The notes: generated from the sequence alone by a model not told the origin. A stretch of 64,000 bases of DNA from Dermabacter sp. (GCA_030538475.1 JAUNTX010000007.1:1-64000), one strand, 5' to 3'; shown: positions 52,780 to 61,916, numbered from the stretch's first letter. Translations and numbers: made by a program.

Positions 52780-53805
52780 TTAGGCGAAGGCGCGCAGGTG
52801 GGCGGGAAGGTCGGCGAGCAGCCGGGCGGCATCGCTCGCGTAATAGGTGAGGACGGTGGAGGCTCCCGCGCGCCGAAACGCGAGGAGCGATTCGAGCATG
52901 GCGCGCTCGCGGTCGATCCAGCCGCGCTCGGCGGCCGCCTCGATCATCGCGTACTCGCCGGAGACCTGATAGGTGCCGACGGGCACGGGGGAGGCGTCGG
53001 CCACGCGGCGGAGCACGTCGAGGTAGGCGATCCCGGGCTTCACCATGACCATATCGGCGCCCTCGTCCACATCCAGGGCCAGCTCGCGCAGCGCCTCGTC
53101 GGCATTGGCGGGGTCCTGCTGATAGGTCGTGCGATCCCCCTCGAGCGAGGAATCGACGGCATCGCGGAACGGCCCGTAGAAGGCCGAGGCGTACTTCGCG
53201 GTGTACGCGTAGATGGCGGTATCGGTGAAGGCTTCGGCATCGAGCGCCTCGCGGATCACCCGCACCTGGCCGTCCATCATCCCGGAGGGCCCCAGCATGT
53301 GCGCGCCCGCGCGGGCCTGCGCCACGGCCATCTGCGCATACACCTCGAGGGTCCGGTCGTTGTCCACGCGGCCGCGGGCGTCGAGCACGCCGCAGTGCCC
53401 GTGGTCGGTGAACTCATCGAGGCACAGATCGGACATGAGCACGGTCGAATCCCCGAGCGCGTCCCGCAGCCGGCTGAGCGCCACGTTGAGGATCCCGCCG
53501 GGATCCACCGCGCCCGAACCGTGCGCATCCTTCGCTTCGGGCACGCCGAAGAGCATGAGCCCGCCCACGCCGAGCGCGACAGCCTCGCGGGCCGCCACCT
53601 CGAGCGAATCGAGGCTGTGCTGCATGACCCCCGGCATCGAGGCGATGGGCGCGGGGCGATCACTGCCTTCCTTGACGAACATCGGCAGCACGAGATCGGC
53701 GGGCCTGAGCGTCTGCTCGCGCACGAGCGCGCGCATCGCCGGGCTCTGGCGAAGGCGCCGAGGCCGGTGCAGGGGACGCAGGTGCGCGGGGATGGGCGCC
53801 GTCAC
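52780..53805 (-). CDS. hemB: Delta-aminolevulinic acid dehydratase (porphobilinogen synthase)
   Basis: HemB condenses two 5-aminolevulinates to porphobilinogen. The 341-residue protein has LRPADLVLPMFVKEG, DLCLDEFTDHGHCGV (metal-site variant with Asp and Cys), AYTAKYASAFYGPFRDA with a Schiff-base lysine near 205, and DMVMVKPGIAYLD with the second lysine near 255. The DLCLDEFTDHGHCG region resembles the Mg/Zn-variable bacterial class. GTG 53805 overlaps the hemD stop (GTGA). Length is normal. Confidence 0.97.
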   Translation of the reverse strand: MTAPIPAHLRPLHRPRRLRQSPAMRALVREQTLRPADLVLPMFVKEGSDRPAPIASMPGVMQHSLDSLEVAAREAVALGVGGLMLFGVPEAKDAHGSGAVDPGGILNVALSRLRDALGDSTVLMSDLCLDEFTDHGHCGVLDARGRVDNDRTLEVYAQMAVAQARAGAHMLGPSGMMDGQVRVIREALDAEAFTDTAIYAYTAKYASAFYGPFRDAVDSSLEGDRTTYQQDPANADEALRELALDVDEGADMVMVKPGIAYLDVLRRVADASPVPVGTYQVSGEYAMIEAAAERGWIDRERAMLESLLAFRRAGASTVLTYYASDAARLLADLPAHLRAFA

Positions 53806-54602
53806 AGCTCGAGGGCCTCCTTCACGGCCTGGGCGAGCGCCGCATCGTTCGGACTGGTCGCCACGGCGGCCACCGGCAGGTTCACGCTGAGCGCCGCATC
53901 GTGACTCGGCGTGCCGATCACCACGAGCTTCGTCGACTCCGCGACCGACAACTGGCCGAGCGCGCGCACGATCATGGAACTCGTGGCCACCACGGCGCTG
54001 TAGGCACCGGAGGCGAGACCATCGACCACCTCGCGCGGCTGCGGCACGGTCTTCGGCCTGTAGGCCGTCTCCCGCTGCACGTCATAGCCCGCAACCTTGA
54101 GCGCGAGCTCCAGCTGGGGCGCCGCGGCGGAAGAGACGGGATACAGGATGCGCGGCGGGAGCCCATCGGGGCCCTGCTGATTCGGGGGAAACACGTCGAT
54201 CAGGGACGCGGCGCTGCCCTGCGCAATAAGGCTCACCTCGAGGCCCGCCTCGCGCGCCGCCTGGGCCGTCTTCTCGCCGACGGCGGCGGCACGGAACTCC
54301 TGCACGGCCGGAAGCTCCGCCCATTCGGCCAGCATCGTCAGCGCCGAGACGGTCGTGGCGGAGGTCAGCAGCAGCCACTGGAACTCGCCGCGGGCAAGAT
54401 CCTGGACCGCCTCGCGCAGGTCCGTATCGGACTCGCAGCGAAACTCAATAAACGGGGAATGCACCGCGGGAATCCCGAGCACGGCCAGCTCGCGAACCAG
54501 GCCGCTCGCGCGCCCCTCGGGCCGGGTAATGAGGACCGGCGCTATCGGTGCGCCCTCCTCGATCCCGGTGCCCCCCGTGCCCTCCGTGTGATGTGTCGTC
54601 AT
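53802..54602 (-). CDS. hemD: Uroporphyrinogen-III synthase
   Basis: HemD closes and inverts ring D of hydroxymethylbilane to uroporphyrinogen III. The 266-residue protein has low overall conservation, as usual, but shows VLITRPEGRASGLV near residue 22, [32 protein letters not shown] and the C-terminal VVATSSMIVRAL. ATG 54602 overlaps the hemC stop (ATGA). The N-terminal stretch before residue 20 is Thr/Gly-rich and probably disordered. Its identity is supported strongly by position between hemC and hemB. Confidence 0.92.
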   Translation of the reverse strand: MTTHHTEGTGGTGIEEGAPIAPVLITRPEGRASGLVRELAVLGIPAVHSPFIEFRCESDTDLREAVQDLARGEFQWLLLTSATTVSALTMLAEWAELPAVQEFRAAAVGEKTAQAAREAGLEVSLIAQGSAASLIDVFPPNQQGPDGLPPRILYPVSSAAAPQLELALKVAGYDVQRETAYRPKTVPQPREVVDGLASGAYSAVVATSSMIVRALGQLSVAESTKLVVIGTPSHDAALSVNLPVAAVATSPNDAALAQAVKEALEL

Positions 54603-55543
54603 GATCCTGCCTCCTCGGCTAAGACATCCCGGGCACCGCCCGCCAGCATCGCGCTGGCCAGGGCGTGCCCCAGTGCTGCGGCGTCGTTCTCGCTCACCGC
54701 TGTTCGGCTCGTGATCTCGTCGATCACGCACGTCTTCGCACCGTATACCCCGGCCTTGAGCCTCAGATGGCCGTCGGTCCCCACCGTGGCGAAGGCGCCG
54801 ACGGGGGCGGAGCAGCCCGCCTCGAGCGCGCTCAGGACGGCGCGTTCAGCGCTGACGGCCGCGCGGGTCGGGGCGTGGTCCAGGGCCTCGAGCGCGAGGG
54901 CGAGCGGGCTGGCCCGGTCCAGATCCTCGCGCACCTCCACGGCGAGCGCGCCCTGGGCCGGAGCGGGAAGAAACGCCCACGGGTCCATGCGCTCGGCAAT
55001 GACGCGCTGCAGCCCCAGGCGTTCGAGGCCCGCGCTCGCGAGCACCACCGCATCGAGCTCGCCGCGCTCGGCGAAACTCAGCCGCGTATCGATATTGCCG
55101 CGGATCGCCCGCACGTCCAGATCGGGGCGCAACAGCCGCAACTGAGCGGCGCGGCGCGGACTGCCCGTGCCCACACTCCCGGATTCCGGCACCTGCGCGA
55201 GGCCCGCGAGGCCCGCACGGGTCACGAGCGCATCCGACGGATCCTCGCGCACCGGCACCGCCGCGAGACGAATCCCCTCGGGCGGCGCGGTGGGCAGATC
55301 CTTGAGCGAATGCACCACCACGTCCACCTCGCCCGCGAGCAGCGCCTCGCGCACCGCGGAGACGAACACGCCCGTGCCGCCGATCTGGGTGAGCGGGCTC
55401 GTGCGATCAATATCGCCCTGCGTGGAAATGTGCACGAGTGCGAAACCGTCGGCCTCGCCCTCGCCGCCGGGGACCAGCTGGCGCGCCACCCACCCGGACT
55501 GGGTGGTGGCGAGCGCCGAGGCCCGCGTGCCGAGCCTCAGCAT
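54599..55543 (-). CDS. hemC: Hydroxymethylbilane synthase (porphobilinogen deaminase)
   Basis: HemC polymerises four porphobilinogens using a dipyrromethane cofactor. The 314-residue protein begins MLRLGTRASALATTQSGW, has VHSLKDLPTAPPEG, GTGSPRRAAQL and the cofactor cysteine in LEAGCSAPVGAFA near residue 240. ATG 55543 overlaps the ferrochelatase stop by one base (TGATG). Length and motifs are standard. Confidence 0.97.
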   Translation of the reverse strand: MLRLGTRASALATTQSGWVARQLVPGGEGEADGFALVHISTQGDIDRTSPLTQIGGTGVFVSAVREALLAGEVDVVVHSLKDLPTAPPEGIRLAAVPVREDPSDALVTRAGLAGLAQVPESGSVGTGSPRRAAQLRLLRPDLDVRAIRGNIDTRLSFAERGELDAVVLASAGLERLGLQRVIAERMDPWAFLPAPAQGALAVEVREDLDRASPLALALEALDHAPTRAAVSAERAVLSALEAGCSAPVGAFATVGTDGHLRLKAGVYGAKTCVIDEITSRTAVSENDAAALGHALASAMLAGGARDVLAEEAGS

Positions 55544-56643
55544 CAGCTCGCGGCCTCCTCGGGAACGCGCAGCAGGCAGCAGCGGGCACCGCAATCGCCC
55601 GAGCCCTCGTGGGCGACGGCCCCGGGCACGTCGATCACGGCCTTGCGGGCAAAGCCCGGCGTCACGGCCTCCTGAACGAGGTCCGCGAGGGCCTCGACGA
55701 AGCGCGGATCGCTGCCAGAGGTGGGGACCCGAATGAAGGCGAGCCCGCGGTTTTCCGCGCTCTCCTTCGCCTCCGTATCGAGGTCCCAGATCACCTCCAC
55801 GTGGTCCGTCACGAAGCCGATCGGCACGACGATCACCGCCGTGCGCTCCTCCAGCTCGTCAATGACATCGTTGATATCCGGCTCGAGCCACGGCACGTGC
55901 GGCGCGCCCGAGCGCGACTGGTACACGAGCTGGTAGTTCGCGGGCGTCGCCTCGGCGCCGAGCTCCGCGCGCACCTGATCCATGACGTACTCGAGCGCAA
56001 GCTCGTGCTGCGCCACGTACCAGCCGCCCGAGCCCGGCACCCACGTGTGGTGCGGGCCGGACACGTCGGCCATCGCGTTCGGAATCGAGTGCGTCGAGAA
56101 CAGCACCTCGATGCCGCCGGGAGCGTGACCGTCGGCCACGAGCGACTGAACGGCATCGCGCACCGAATCCACGACGGGCGCGAGGAAGCCCGGATGGTTG
56201 TAGTACACGCGGGCCTTGTCGATGGTGACGGCATCCTCGAAACCGCCCGCCGCGAGCGCCCCGCGGAAGTCATTGTGGTACTGGTGGCAGCTCGAAAAAC
56301 TCGAGTACGCGCTCGTCACGAGGCCCACGAGGTGCGTGTGCCCGTCGGCCACCATCTGGCGCACCGTGTCGTTGACGTACGGCTCCCAGTTGCGGTTGCC
56401 CCAGTACACCGGCAGGTCCAGCTCGCGGCGCGCGAGCTCCTGCTCGAGACGCGCAATGAGGTCCTTGTTCTGATCGTTAATGGGGCTCTTGCCGCCGAGC
56501 GCCCGGTAATGCGTGGCCACCTCTTCGAGGCGCGCATCGGGGATGCCACGGCCCGCGGTGACGTTGCGCAGGAACGGCAGCACGTCCTCCTGCTTCTCCG
56601 GCCCGCCGAAGGAAGCGAACAGGATCGCGGTGGGGGTGCTCAC
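55543..56643 (-). CDS. cpfC: Coproporphyrin III ferrochelatase
   Basis: CpfC (HemH family) inserts ferrous iron into coproporphyrin III in the Gram-positive route. The 366-residue protein has ILFASFGGPEKQEDV, YWGNRNWEPYV and the catalytic-site FSTHSIP with the invariant histidine near 190. A cysteine in SSFSSCHQYHND and the C-terminal cluster GDCGARCCLL are placed like the ligands of the [2Fe-2S] cluster known in actinobacterial ferrochelatases. GTG 56643 overlaps the chdC stop. The iron-sulfur cluster is an inference from cysteine positions. Confidence 0.95.
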   Translation of the reverse strand: MSTPTAILFASFGGPEKQEDVLPFLRNVTAGRGIPDARLEEVATHYRALGGKSPINDQNKDLIARLEQELARRELDLPVYWGNRNWEPYVNDTVRQMVADGHTHLVGLVTSAYSSFSSCHQYHNDFRGALAAGGFEDAVTIDKARVYYNHPGFLAPVVDSVRDAVQSLVADGHAPGGIEVLFSTHSIPNAMADVSGPHHTWVPGSGGWYVAQHELALEYVMDQVRAELGAEATPANYQLVYQSRSGAPHVPWLEPDINDVIDELEERTAVIVVPIGFVTDHVEVIWDLDTEAKESAENRGLAFIRVPTSGSDPRFVEALADLVQEAVTPGFARKAVIDVPGAVAHEGSGDCGARCCLLRVPEEAAS

Positions 56644-57359
56644 AGAAGAACCTCCGCAACCTCGTCGAGTTCCGCGATGCGGCGGCCCGTGTGGAACGGC
56701 AGCTCCTCGCGCACGTGCAGGCGGGCCTTCGTGTAGCGCAAGTGGCGCATCATGTCCACGAGTTCGTGCAGCTCGTCGGCCTCGAAGCTCAAGAGCCACT
56801 CGTAGTCGCCGAGCGCGAACGCGGCCGTCGTGTTGCCCCAAATGTTCGGGTAGTCGCGGCCGTAGATGCCGTGCTCGCGCATCATCTCGCGGCGCTCTTC
56901 CTCCTCGAGGAGGTACCAGTCGTAGGAGCGCACGAACGGATACACGGTGATCCATTCCTTGCGGGGCATGTGCTCCTCCATGAAGGCGGGGCGGTGCGTG
57001 CGCGTGAACTCGTGCTCGCGGTGCACGCCGAACGCCTGCCACGTCTTGTCGAGGTAGGAGCCGGCGACCGACTGCTCGAACACGCGCAGCGCCTCCTGGA
57101 TCGCCTCGGGCTTTTCCGCGGCGAGCCACAGCATGAGGTCCGCCTCGGCGCGGAAGCCGGACACGTCGTAGAAGCCCAGCACCTCGACGCCCGCTGCCGT
57201 GAAGGCCGCGACGCTCGCCTCGAGGTCGCTCACGACCTGCTCGGGGCGCACCTCGCCGTCGTCGGCGAGCCCCCCGATCTTCTTGTAGACGGAGTACGCG
57301 TTGTAGCGGATGGTTTCTGTGCCTGCCTCGCCGGCGGCGGGGGTGTTCTCGTGGCTCAC
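56640..57359 (-). CDS. chdC: Coprohaem decarboxylase ChdC (HemQ)
   Basis: ChdC removes two propionate carboxyls of coprohaem with peroxide to give haem b. The 239-residue protein belongs to the chlorite-dismutase-like family: YNAYSVYKKIGGL near the N-terminus, RPAFMEEHMPRKEWITVYPFVRSYDWYLL (in pieces; the YPFVRS block contains the catalytic tyrosine), and LRYTKARLHVREELPFHTGRR at the C-terminus. The HREHEFTRTHRP stretch is near the haem site. GTG 57359 with GAAGGGA is preferred to further upstream starts. It lies 14 bases after cgoX. This gene marks the coproporphyrin-dependent pathway. Confidence 0.96.
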   Translation of the reverse strand: MSHENTPAAGEAGTETIRYNAYSVYKKIGGLADDGEVRPEQVVSDLEASVAAFTAAGVEVLGFYDVSGFRAEADLMLWLAAEKPEAIQEALRVFEQSVAGSYLDKTWQAFGVHREHEFTRTHRPAFMEEHMPRKEWITVYPFVRSYDWYLLEEEERREMMREHGIYGRDYPNIWGNTTAAFALGDYEWLLSFEADELHELVDMMRHLRYTKARLHVREELPFHTGRRIAELDEVAEVLL

Positions 57360-57373
57360 GGTGGTCCCTTCGT

Positions 57374-58846
57374 TCACGAAACTGCTTCTTCTTGCGGGCG
57401 CGTGCTCGCCTGGGCGAGGGCACGCGTGAATCTGGTGATGGCTTCGAGGCCATTGCCGGCGCGCCACGCGCCGGTGAACAGGAGGGGCGGCGCCGCTGCC
57501 TCGCCCCGGGCGTCGAGCGCCGCGTCGAGCTCGGCGAGGGCCGCGGTGTGGCCGGGGCCAGTCTGGCGCATCGTGCCCACCCAGTCGGTGATCGCCCAGT
57601 CCACGAGCGTCAACCGCTCGGGGGCGATGCCGAGGATGCGTGCCGCATCCTGCACCGCGAGGGCGGGAAACTCACTCGCCTCGGGGACGCTCTCCGCGCT
57701 CGCGCCGCGCCCGTAGCTGAGGCGCACCACGTGGCGACCCGGCGCCACCTCGCGGGCCGCGGCCCCGATGTGCTCCCACTTGGCGCTCGCGTGAGTCATG
57801 GCTTTCGCGCGGATGCTGCGCGTGCCGGGCGCCACGAGCACGCCGTTGCCGCGGGGCTTCTGATCCAGTTCGGGGGTGTCGAGCGCGAGGCTGGCCAGGC
57901 GCACGGGCGTCGCGGGCGCCGTGGGCACGAGCGCCGCGACCTCGGGGGCCGCCTCGGCCAGGAGGGTGCGGGCCACCTCGGGGCCGACGGCCACGACAAG
58001 GCGATCAGCCTCCAGTTGCGTGCCGTCCGCGGTGCTGACGTGCCACCGGGTGCCGTCGGCCCGCACGGCGCTCACGGGCGATCCCGTGAGGATGCGCCCG
58101 CCCGCCTCCTCGATCTGGGCGGCGAGGGCCTTCGGCAGCGCCGCCATCGACGGGGTGAGGGAGTGGACGGCGGCACCCGAGCCCGAACGGGTGCCGCGCT
58201 CGGCGAGCATGTGCTCGATGGCCTTCTGGGCGCTGCCGTGCTTCTGCACGGCCGCGGGCAGAGTGGGCATGACGGCCGCCAGCTCGAAGCGGTGCGGATC
58301 GGCCGAATGGACGCCCTGAATGATCGGGGCCACGAGCCGTTCGAGCACGCGCCGCCCGTAGCGCTTCCGGACGAACTCGCCGATCGAGACCCCCGGGGTG
58401 AGGCCGTAGCGCGCGGGCAGGAGGCGTTCGGCCCACGCGCGCAGCGCGCCCGGCAGGCCCAGGGCCCGGCGCACGTCGGCCGCGAGCGGGCGCGAGGGCA
58501 TACCCATGATGGCGCTCCTGGGGGAGGGGTAGGCCCCCGTGTCGCTCACGATGAAGCTCGTGCCGGTCGCGGGGGAGACGACGCGGTCCTCGAGCCCCAG
58601 GTCCTTGACGAGGCCGAGCACGGCGCCGCGCCCGATGGCGAAGGCTTCGGCGCCCGTGTGGGACTCGACGCCGCCGATGGTGTGGGACCACACGGCGCCG
58701 CCCACGTGCGCATCCGCCTCAACAACCGTGACCGGATGGCCCGCGCGCGCCAGTTCCCACGCGTAGATGAGGCCGGACATGCCGCCGCCGATGACGACGG
58801 TGGTCGGGGCGGCGGCAGGCTGGGGCGAGGAGTGTTCGGGGGACAT
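57374..58846 (-). CDS. cgoX: Coproporphyrinogen III oxidase (HemY-type, CgoX)
   Basis: This 490-residue FAD enzyme oxidises coproporphyrinogen III to coproporphyrin III with oxygen. The dinucleotide motif VVIGGGMSGLIYAWELARAG lies near residue 17, then EADAHVGGAVWSHTIGG, a substrate-domain block APIIQGVHSADPHRF, and the C-terminal FAD motif LLFTGAWRAGNGLEAI. In the family the PPO/CPO distinction is not readable from motifs, but coupling with chdC and cpfC supports CgoX. ATG 58846 lies three bases after the hemE stop. Oxygen-dependence implies haem synthesis under at least microaerobic conditions. Confidence 0.94.
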   Translation of the reverse strand: MSPEHSSPQPAAAPTTVVIGGGMSGLIYAWELARAGHPVTVVEADAHVGGAVWSHTIGGVESHTGAEAFAIGRGAVLGLVKDLGLEDRVVSPATGTSFIVSDTGAYPSPRSAIMGMPSRPLAADVRRALGLPGALRAWAERLLPARYGLTPGVSIGEFVRKRYGRRVLERLVAPIIQGVHSADPHRFELAAVMPTLPAAVQKHGSAQKAIEHMLAERGTRSGSGAAVHSLTPSMAALPKALAAQIEEAGGRILTGSPVSAVRADGTRWHVSTADGTQLEADRLVVAVGPEVARTLLAEAAPEVAALVPTAPATPVRLASLALDTPELDQKPRGNGVLVAPGTRSIRAKAMTHASAKWEHIGAAAREVAPGRHVVRLSYGRGASAESVPEASEFPALAVQDAARILGIAPERLTLVDWAITDWVGTMRQTGPGHTAALAELDAALDARGEAAAPPLLFTGAWRAGNGLEAITRFTRALAQASTRPQEEAVS

Positions 58847-58849
58847 CGC

Positions 58850-60001
58850 TCAGCGCTCGTGAAGGAAGGAGACCAGATCCGTGAGCACCGCCGGATCGGT
58901 GTCCGGCGGAACCCCGTGCCCGAGGTTTACCACGTGCCCGCTCGCCGCGCGGCCCTCCTCGACGATCCGGGCCGCCGCCTCGAAGCGCGGCTCCTCACGT
59001 GAAAACAGCAGGGCCGAATCAATATTGCCCTGGATGGCCGTGCCCTCCGGCAGAATGTCGAGCGCCGTGGGAATCGGGGTGCGGTGATCGAGTCCCACGC
59101 ACGTGGCGCCCGCCTCCTGGATGGCGCCGAGCATGTGCCCGGTGCCGAGCCCGAAGTGGGTGCGCGGCACCTCCAGATCGGCCACGTGAGCGAGCGTGCG
59201 GGCCGAATGCGGCAGCACCGAGGCGCGGTAGGTGGCCTCGCTCAGGGAACCCGCCCACGAATCGAACAGCTGCACGGCGCTGGCCCCCGCCTCCACCTGG
59301 GCGCGCAGGAACACGCCGGAAATTTCCGCCACCCACGAGGCGAGGCGGTTCCACAGCTCGGGTTCGGCAGTCATGAGGGCCCTGGTGCGCAGGTGATCGC
59401 GGCTCGGCCGCCCCTCCACCATGTAGCTCGCCACCGTGAAGGGGGCGCCGCAGAACCCGATGAGGGGGGTGGTGCCCAGTTCGGCGACGGTGAGGCGCAC
59501 GGCCTCGCGGATCGGATCGAGCGAGGCCGCGTACACGTCGTCCACGGGCGGCAGGGCGTCGATGTCGGCTTTCGAGCGGATCGGCTGGCCCAGCACCGGC
59601 CCAATCCCGGACTCGATACTCACGTCGATGCCCGCGCATTTGAGCGGCACCATGATGTCGGAGAAGAAGATCCCGGCATCGACGCCGTGGCGGCGCACCG
59701 GCTGCAGCGTAATCTCCGCGGCCACGTCGGGAATGAGGCAGCTGTCCAGCATCGGCACGCCCGCGCGCAGTTCCCGGTACTCCGGCAGGGAGCGGCCCGC
59801 CTGGCGCATAAACCAGACGCTCGGCGGGGCGTCGGCCACCTCGGCGCCGCGCCCGGCCAGGCGCTTGACGAGCGGGCTCTCGGCGGCGGACGCATACGGG
59901 GTGGAAGAGGAGGGGCCGACGGGCCGTTCGGTCAGTCCAGAGGGAGAAACGGTGCCGACGGAGGCGGGGTGGGGGTGTGCGGGGGTCTGCGGCGTAGTCA
60001 T
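58850..60001 (-). CDS. hemE: Uroporphyrinogen decarboxylase
   Basis: HemE decarboxylates uroporphyrinogen III to coproporphyrinogen III. The 383-residue protein has the N-terminal signature PPSVWFMRQAGRSLPEYRELR near residue 60, SDIMVPLKCAGI, GFCGAPFTVASYMVEG and GNIDSALLFS with the C-terminal LGHGVPPDTDP. An N-terminal extension of about 40 residues rich in Pro, Ser and Thr is unusual; it carries the GGGCCGACGGG motif in DNA. ATG 60001 is chosen; GTG 60007 is in frame. It leads the minus-strand hem operon and is divergent from hemA across 61 bp. Confidence 0.96.
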   Translation of the reverse strand: MTTPQTPAHPHPASVGTVSPSGLTERPVGPSSSTPYASAAESPLVKRLAGRGAEVADAPPSVWFMRQAGRSLPEYRELRAGVPMLDSCLIPDVAAEITLQPVRRHGVDAGIFFSDIMVPLKCAGIDVSIESGIGPVLGQPIRSKADIDALPPVDDVYAASLDPIREAVRLTVAELGTTPLIGFCGAPFTVASYMVEGRPSRDHLRTRALMTAEPELWNRLASWVAEISGVFLRAQVEAGASAVQLFDSWAGSLSEATYRASVLPHSARTLAHVADLEVPRTHFGLGTGHMLGAIQEAGATCVGLDHRTPIPTALDILPEGTAIQGNIDSALLFSREEPRFEAAARIVEEGRAASGHVVNLGHGVPPDTDPAVLTDLVSFLHER

Positions 60002-60062
60002 CGCCACTATTGTGCCTGATGCTCATGTGAAGACCGGGACTGATTCCCCTACGATGGGGGGC
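60002..60062. promoter_or_regulatory. Divergent hemE/hemA promoter region
   Basis: Only 61 bp separate the two divergent haem units. On the plus strand TACGAT at about 60050-60055 lies 7 bases before the hemA ATG, suggesting a near-leaderless hemA transcript. On the minus strand ACAATA is a weak -10 for hemE. No iron box was recognised here. Confidence 0.35.
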
Positions 60063-61520
60063 ATGCTCATCGCCGTTCGCGCCACTCACGACCGCCTGGG
60101 CCTCGAGGGCCTGGAGAGGTTGACCCGCGGGGCCGAACGCCTCGACGCCGTGATCGCCGAACTCAATGCCGCCCACCCCGAGCAGCCCGTGACCGGTTGG
60201 GTGGCGATGGCCACGTGCAACCGCCTAGAGGTGTACGTGGACGCCGACCGCTTCCACGAGGCGATCACGCTCGTCACCACGGCGATCTCCCGCACGAGCG
60301 GCGTCCCCTACGCCGACGTGGCCGAAGCCCTCGTGGCCGATGCCGGACTCACCTCCGCCCGCCACATGTACGAAGTCGCCTCCGGGCTCGACTCGCAAGT
60401 GCTCGGCGAAGCCGAAATCACCGGCCAGGTGCGCACGAGCTTCAGCGAAGCCCTCGCCTCCGGGCAGACCACGACCCTGCTCAACGACCTCTTCCAGGGC
60501 GCGATGCGCACCGCGAAGATGGTGACCTCCAAGACCAAGGTGGGCGCGGCGGGGCGCAGCTCCGTGGCCGTCGCCCTCGATTCGGCCCACATGTTTGCCG
60601 ACACCGTGAGCGGGCGCGACGCCCTCGTGATCGGCACCGGCGCGATGGCCCGTATCGCGTGCGCGGAACTGCACCGACGCGGCGTCGGAACCCTGCGCGT
60701 GTATTCGCCGAGCGGCCGCGCCCCCGGCTTCGCCGATTCCCACGGGGCCGTCCCCGTGAGCGCGAGCGGCCTGCCCGCCGCCCTCGCCGCCTCGTCGGTC
60801 GTTGTGGCCGCCTCCGGCGGCGGCACCATGGTGGTGCGCCCCTGCAACCTCATCCCCGCGCTCGCCAACCGGCAGGGCGCGGTCGACGACCTCGTGATCC
60901 TCGACCTCGCGCTGCACAGCGACGTGGACGCCGCCGTGGGCCAGTACGCGGGCGTGCAGCTGCTCGGCCTCGACATGCTGAGCGCGGGCACGAGCGAACA
61001 GGCGGAAGTGGACCGGGCCCACGACCTCATCGATTCGGGGGTGCGCCGCTTCGAGGAGCGCCAGCAGATCCGCTCCGTCGATCCCGCCGTGAGCGCTCTG
61101 CGCCGCGGCGTGAAGGACATGATCGCCGACGAAGTGCGGTCCGTGCGCGCCACCGCGGGCGACCAGGCCGCCGAACGGGTCGAGCAGAGCCTGCGCCGCG
61201 TCTACAACAAGCTGCTGCATTCGCCGATGGTGCGCGCCCAGGAACTCGCGAAGACCGGCCAGGCCGACCAGTTCCTCGAAGCCGTGCACACTATCTTCGG
61301 CGTCGATGTTTCCGATTCGCTGCGCGAATCCCGCCGCGAGCCCGCCGAGGCCCCGTCGGCGCTGCCTCCCGCCTCTGCGCTCGGCACGGGCGAACTGGAG
61401 CGGCCACCCATGAGTGTGGCGCGCATGGAAGAGGCCATGCGGGAGTTTTCCGCGCAGGTGGGCGGCCTCGATCAACCGGCCGCGGCGGTGCCGTCGGGCC
61501 CCGCGCCCCGGGGCGTGTGA
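60063..61520 (+). CDS. hemA: Glutamyl-tRNA reductase
   Basis: HemA reduces glutamyl-tRNA to glutamate-1-semialdehyde, the committed step of the C5 haem route. The 485-residue protein contains the catalytic cysteine in MATCNRLEVY near residue 52, GQVRTSFSEA, VIGTGAMARIACAEL of the NADPH domain, and the dimerisation helix RVYNKLLHSPM. The C-terminal 60 residues beyond the family core are Pro/Ala/Glu-rich. GTG-TGA at its end overlaps the next small gene. It is the usual regulated step, so the short promoter gap is of interest. Confidence 0.97.
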   Translation: MLIAVRATHDRLGLEGLERLTRGAERLDAVIAELNAAHPEQPVTGWVAMATCNRLEVYVDADRFHEAITLVTTAISRTSGVPYADVAEALVADAGLTSARHMYEVASGLDSQVLGEAEITGQVRTSFSEALASGQTTTLLNDLFQGAMRTAKMVTSKTKVGAAGRSSVAVALDSAHMFADTVSGRDALVIGTGAMARIACAELHRRGVGTLRVYSPSGRAPGFADSHGAVPVSASGLPAALAASSVVVAASGGGTMVVRPCNLIPALANRQGAVDDLVILDLALHSDVDAAVGQYAGVQLLGLDMLSAGTSEQAEVDRAHDLIDSGVRRFEERQQIRSVDPAVSALRRGVKDMIADEVRSVRATAGDQAAERVEQSLRRVYNKLLHSPMVRAQELAKTGQADQFLEAVHTIFGVDVSDSLRESRREPAEAPSALPPASALGTGELERPPMSVARMEEAMREFSAQVGGLDQPAAAVPSGPAPRGV

Positions 61521-61867
61521 GCGCCGTGTTCGATGACCGCGCCCGCGTGACTCCGGACGATCTCGACGCCCTCGGCGCGCTGCTGAGGGCGGGTGCCCCC
61601 GCCACGAGCGCCGACGCCTACCGCTCCCTGCCCGCCATCCTTGCCGAGGGGGACGATACTCCCGCCGCGATTGAGGCCCGGATCGACCTCGCTCTCCTGA
61701 GCGCCCGCGAAGGGCTCATGGAGTCCGCGCTCTACCAAGTGGACGAACTGACGAAGGATGCCCGGCGCGTGAGCGACCTGGGGCACTCGCCCCTCATCGT
61801 CGAGCGGGCCGACGCCGCCCGAGATGCCATCGAGGCTGCGGCATCCAGGGCGACGCCGCTGCGCTAG
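61517..61867 (+). CDS. Small protein coupled to hemA
   Basis: This 116-residue protein starts at GTG 61517, overlapping the hemA stop by four bases. It is mostly helical and acidic, with DDRARVTPDDLDALGALLRAG and ESALYQVDELTKDARRVSDLGH; no cysteine or membrane segment is present. It is not recognised as a known family. Translation coupled to hemA suggests a role with glutamyl-tRNA reductase, for example stability or binding, but this is inference from position. Confidence 0.65.
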   Translation: MSAVFDDRARVTPDDLDALGALLRAGAPATSADAYRSLPAILAEGDDTPAAIEARIDLALLSAREGLMESALYQVDELTKDARRVSDLGHSPLIVERADAARDAIEAAASRATPLR

Positions 61868-61916
61868 GAAGAGGCCGCTGCGTTAGAAAGGGGCTGCGGC
61901 CTCGCCTCTATCGGCG

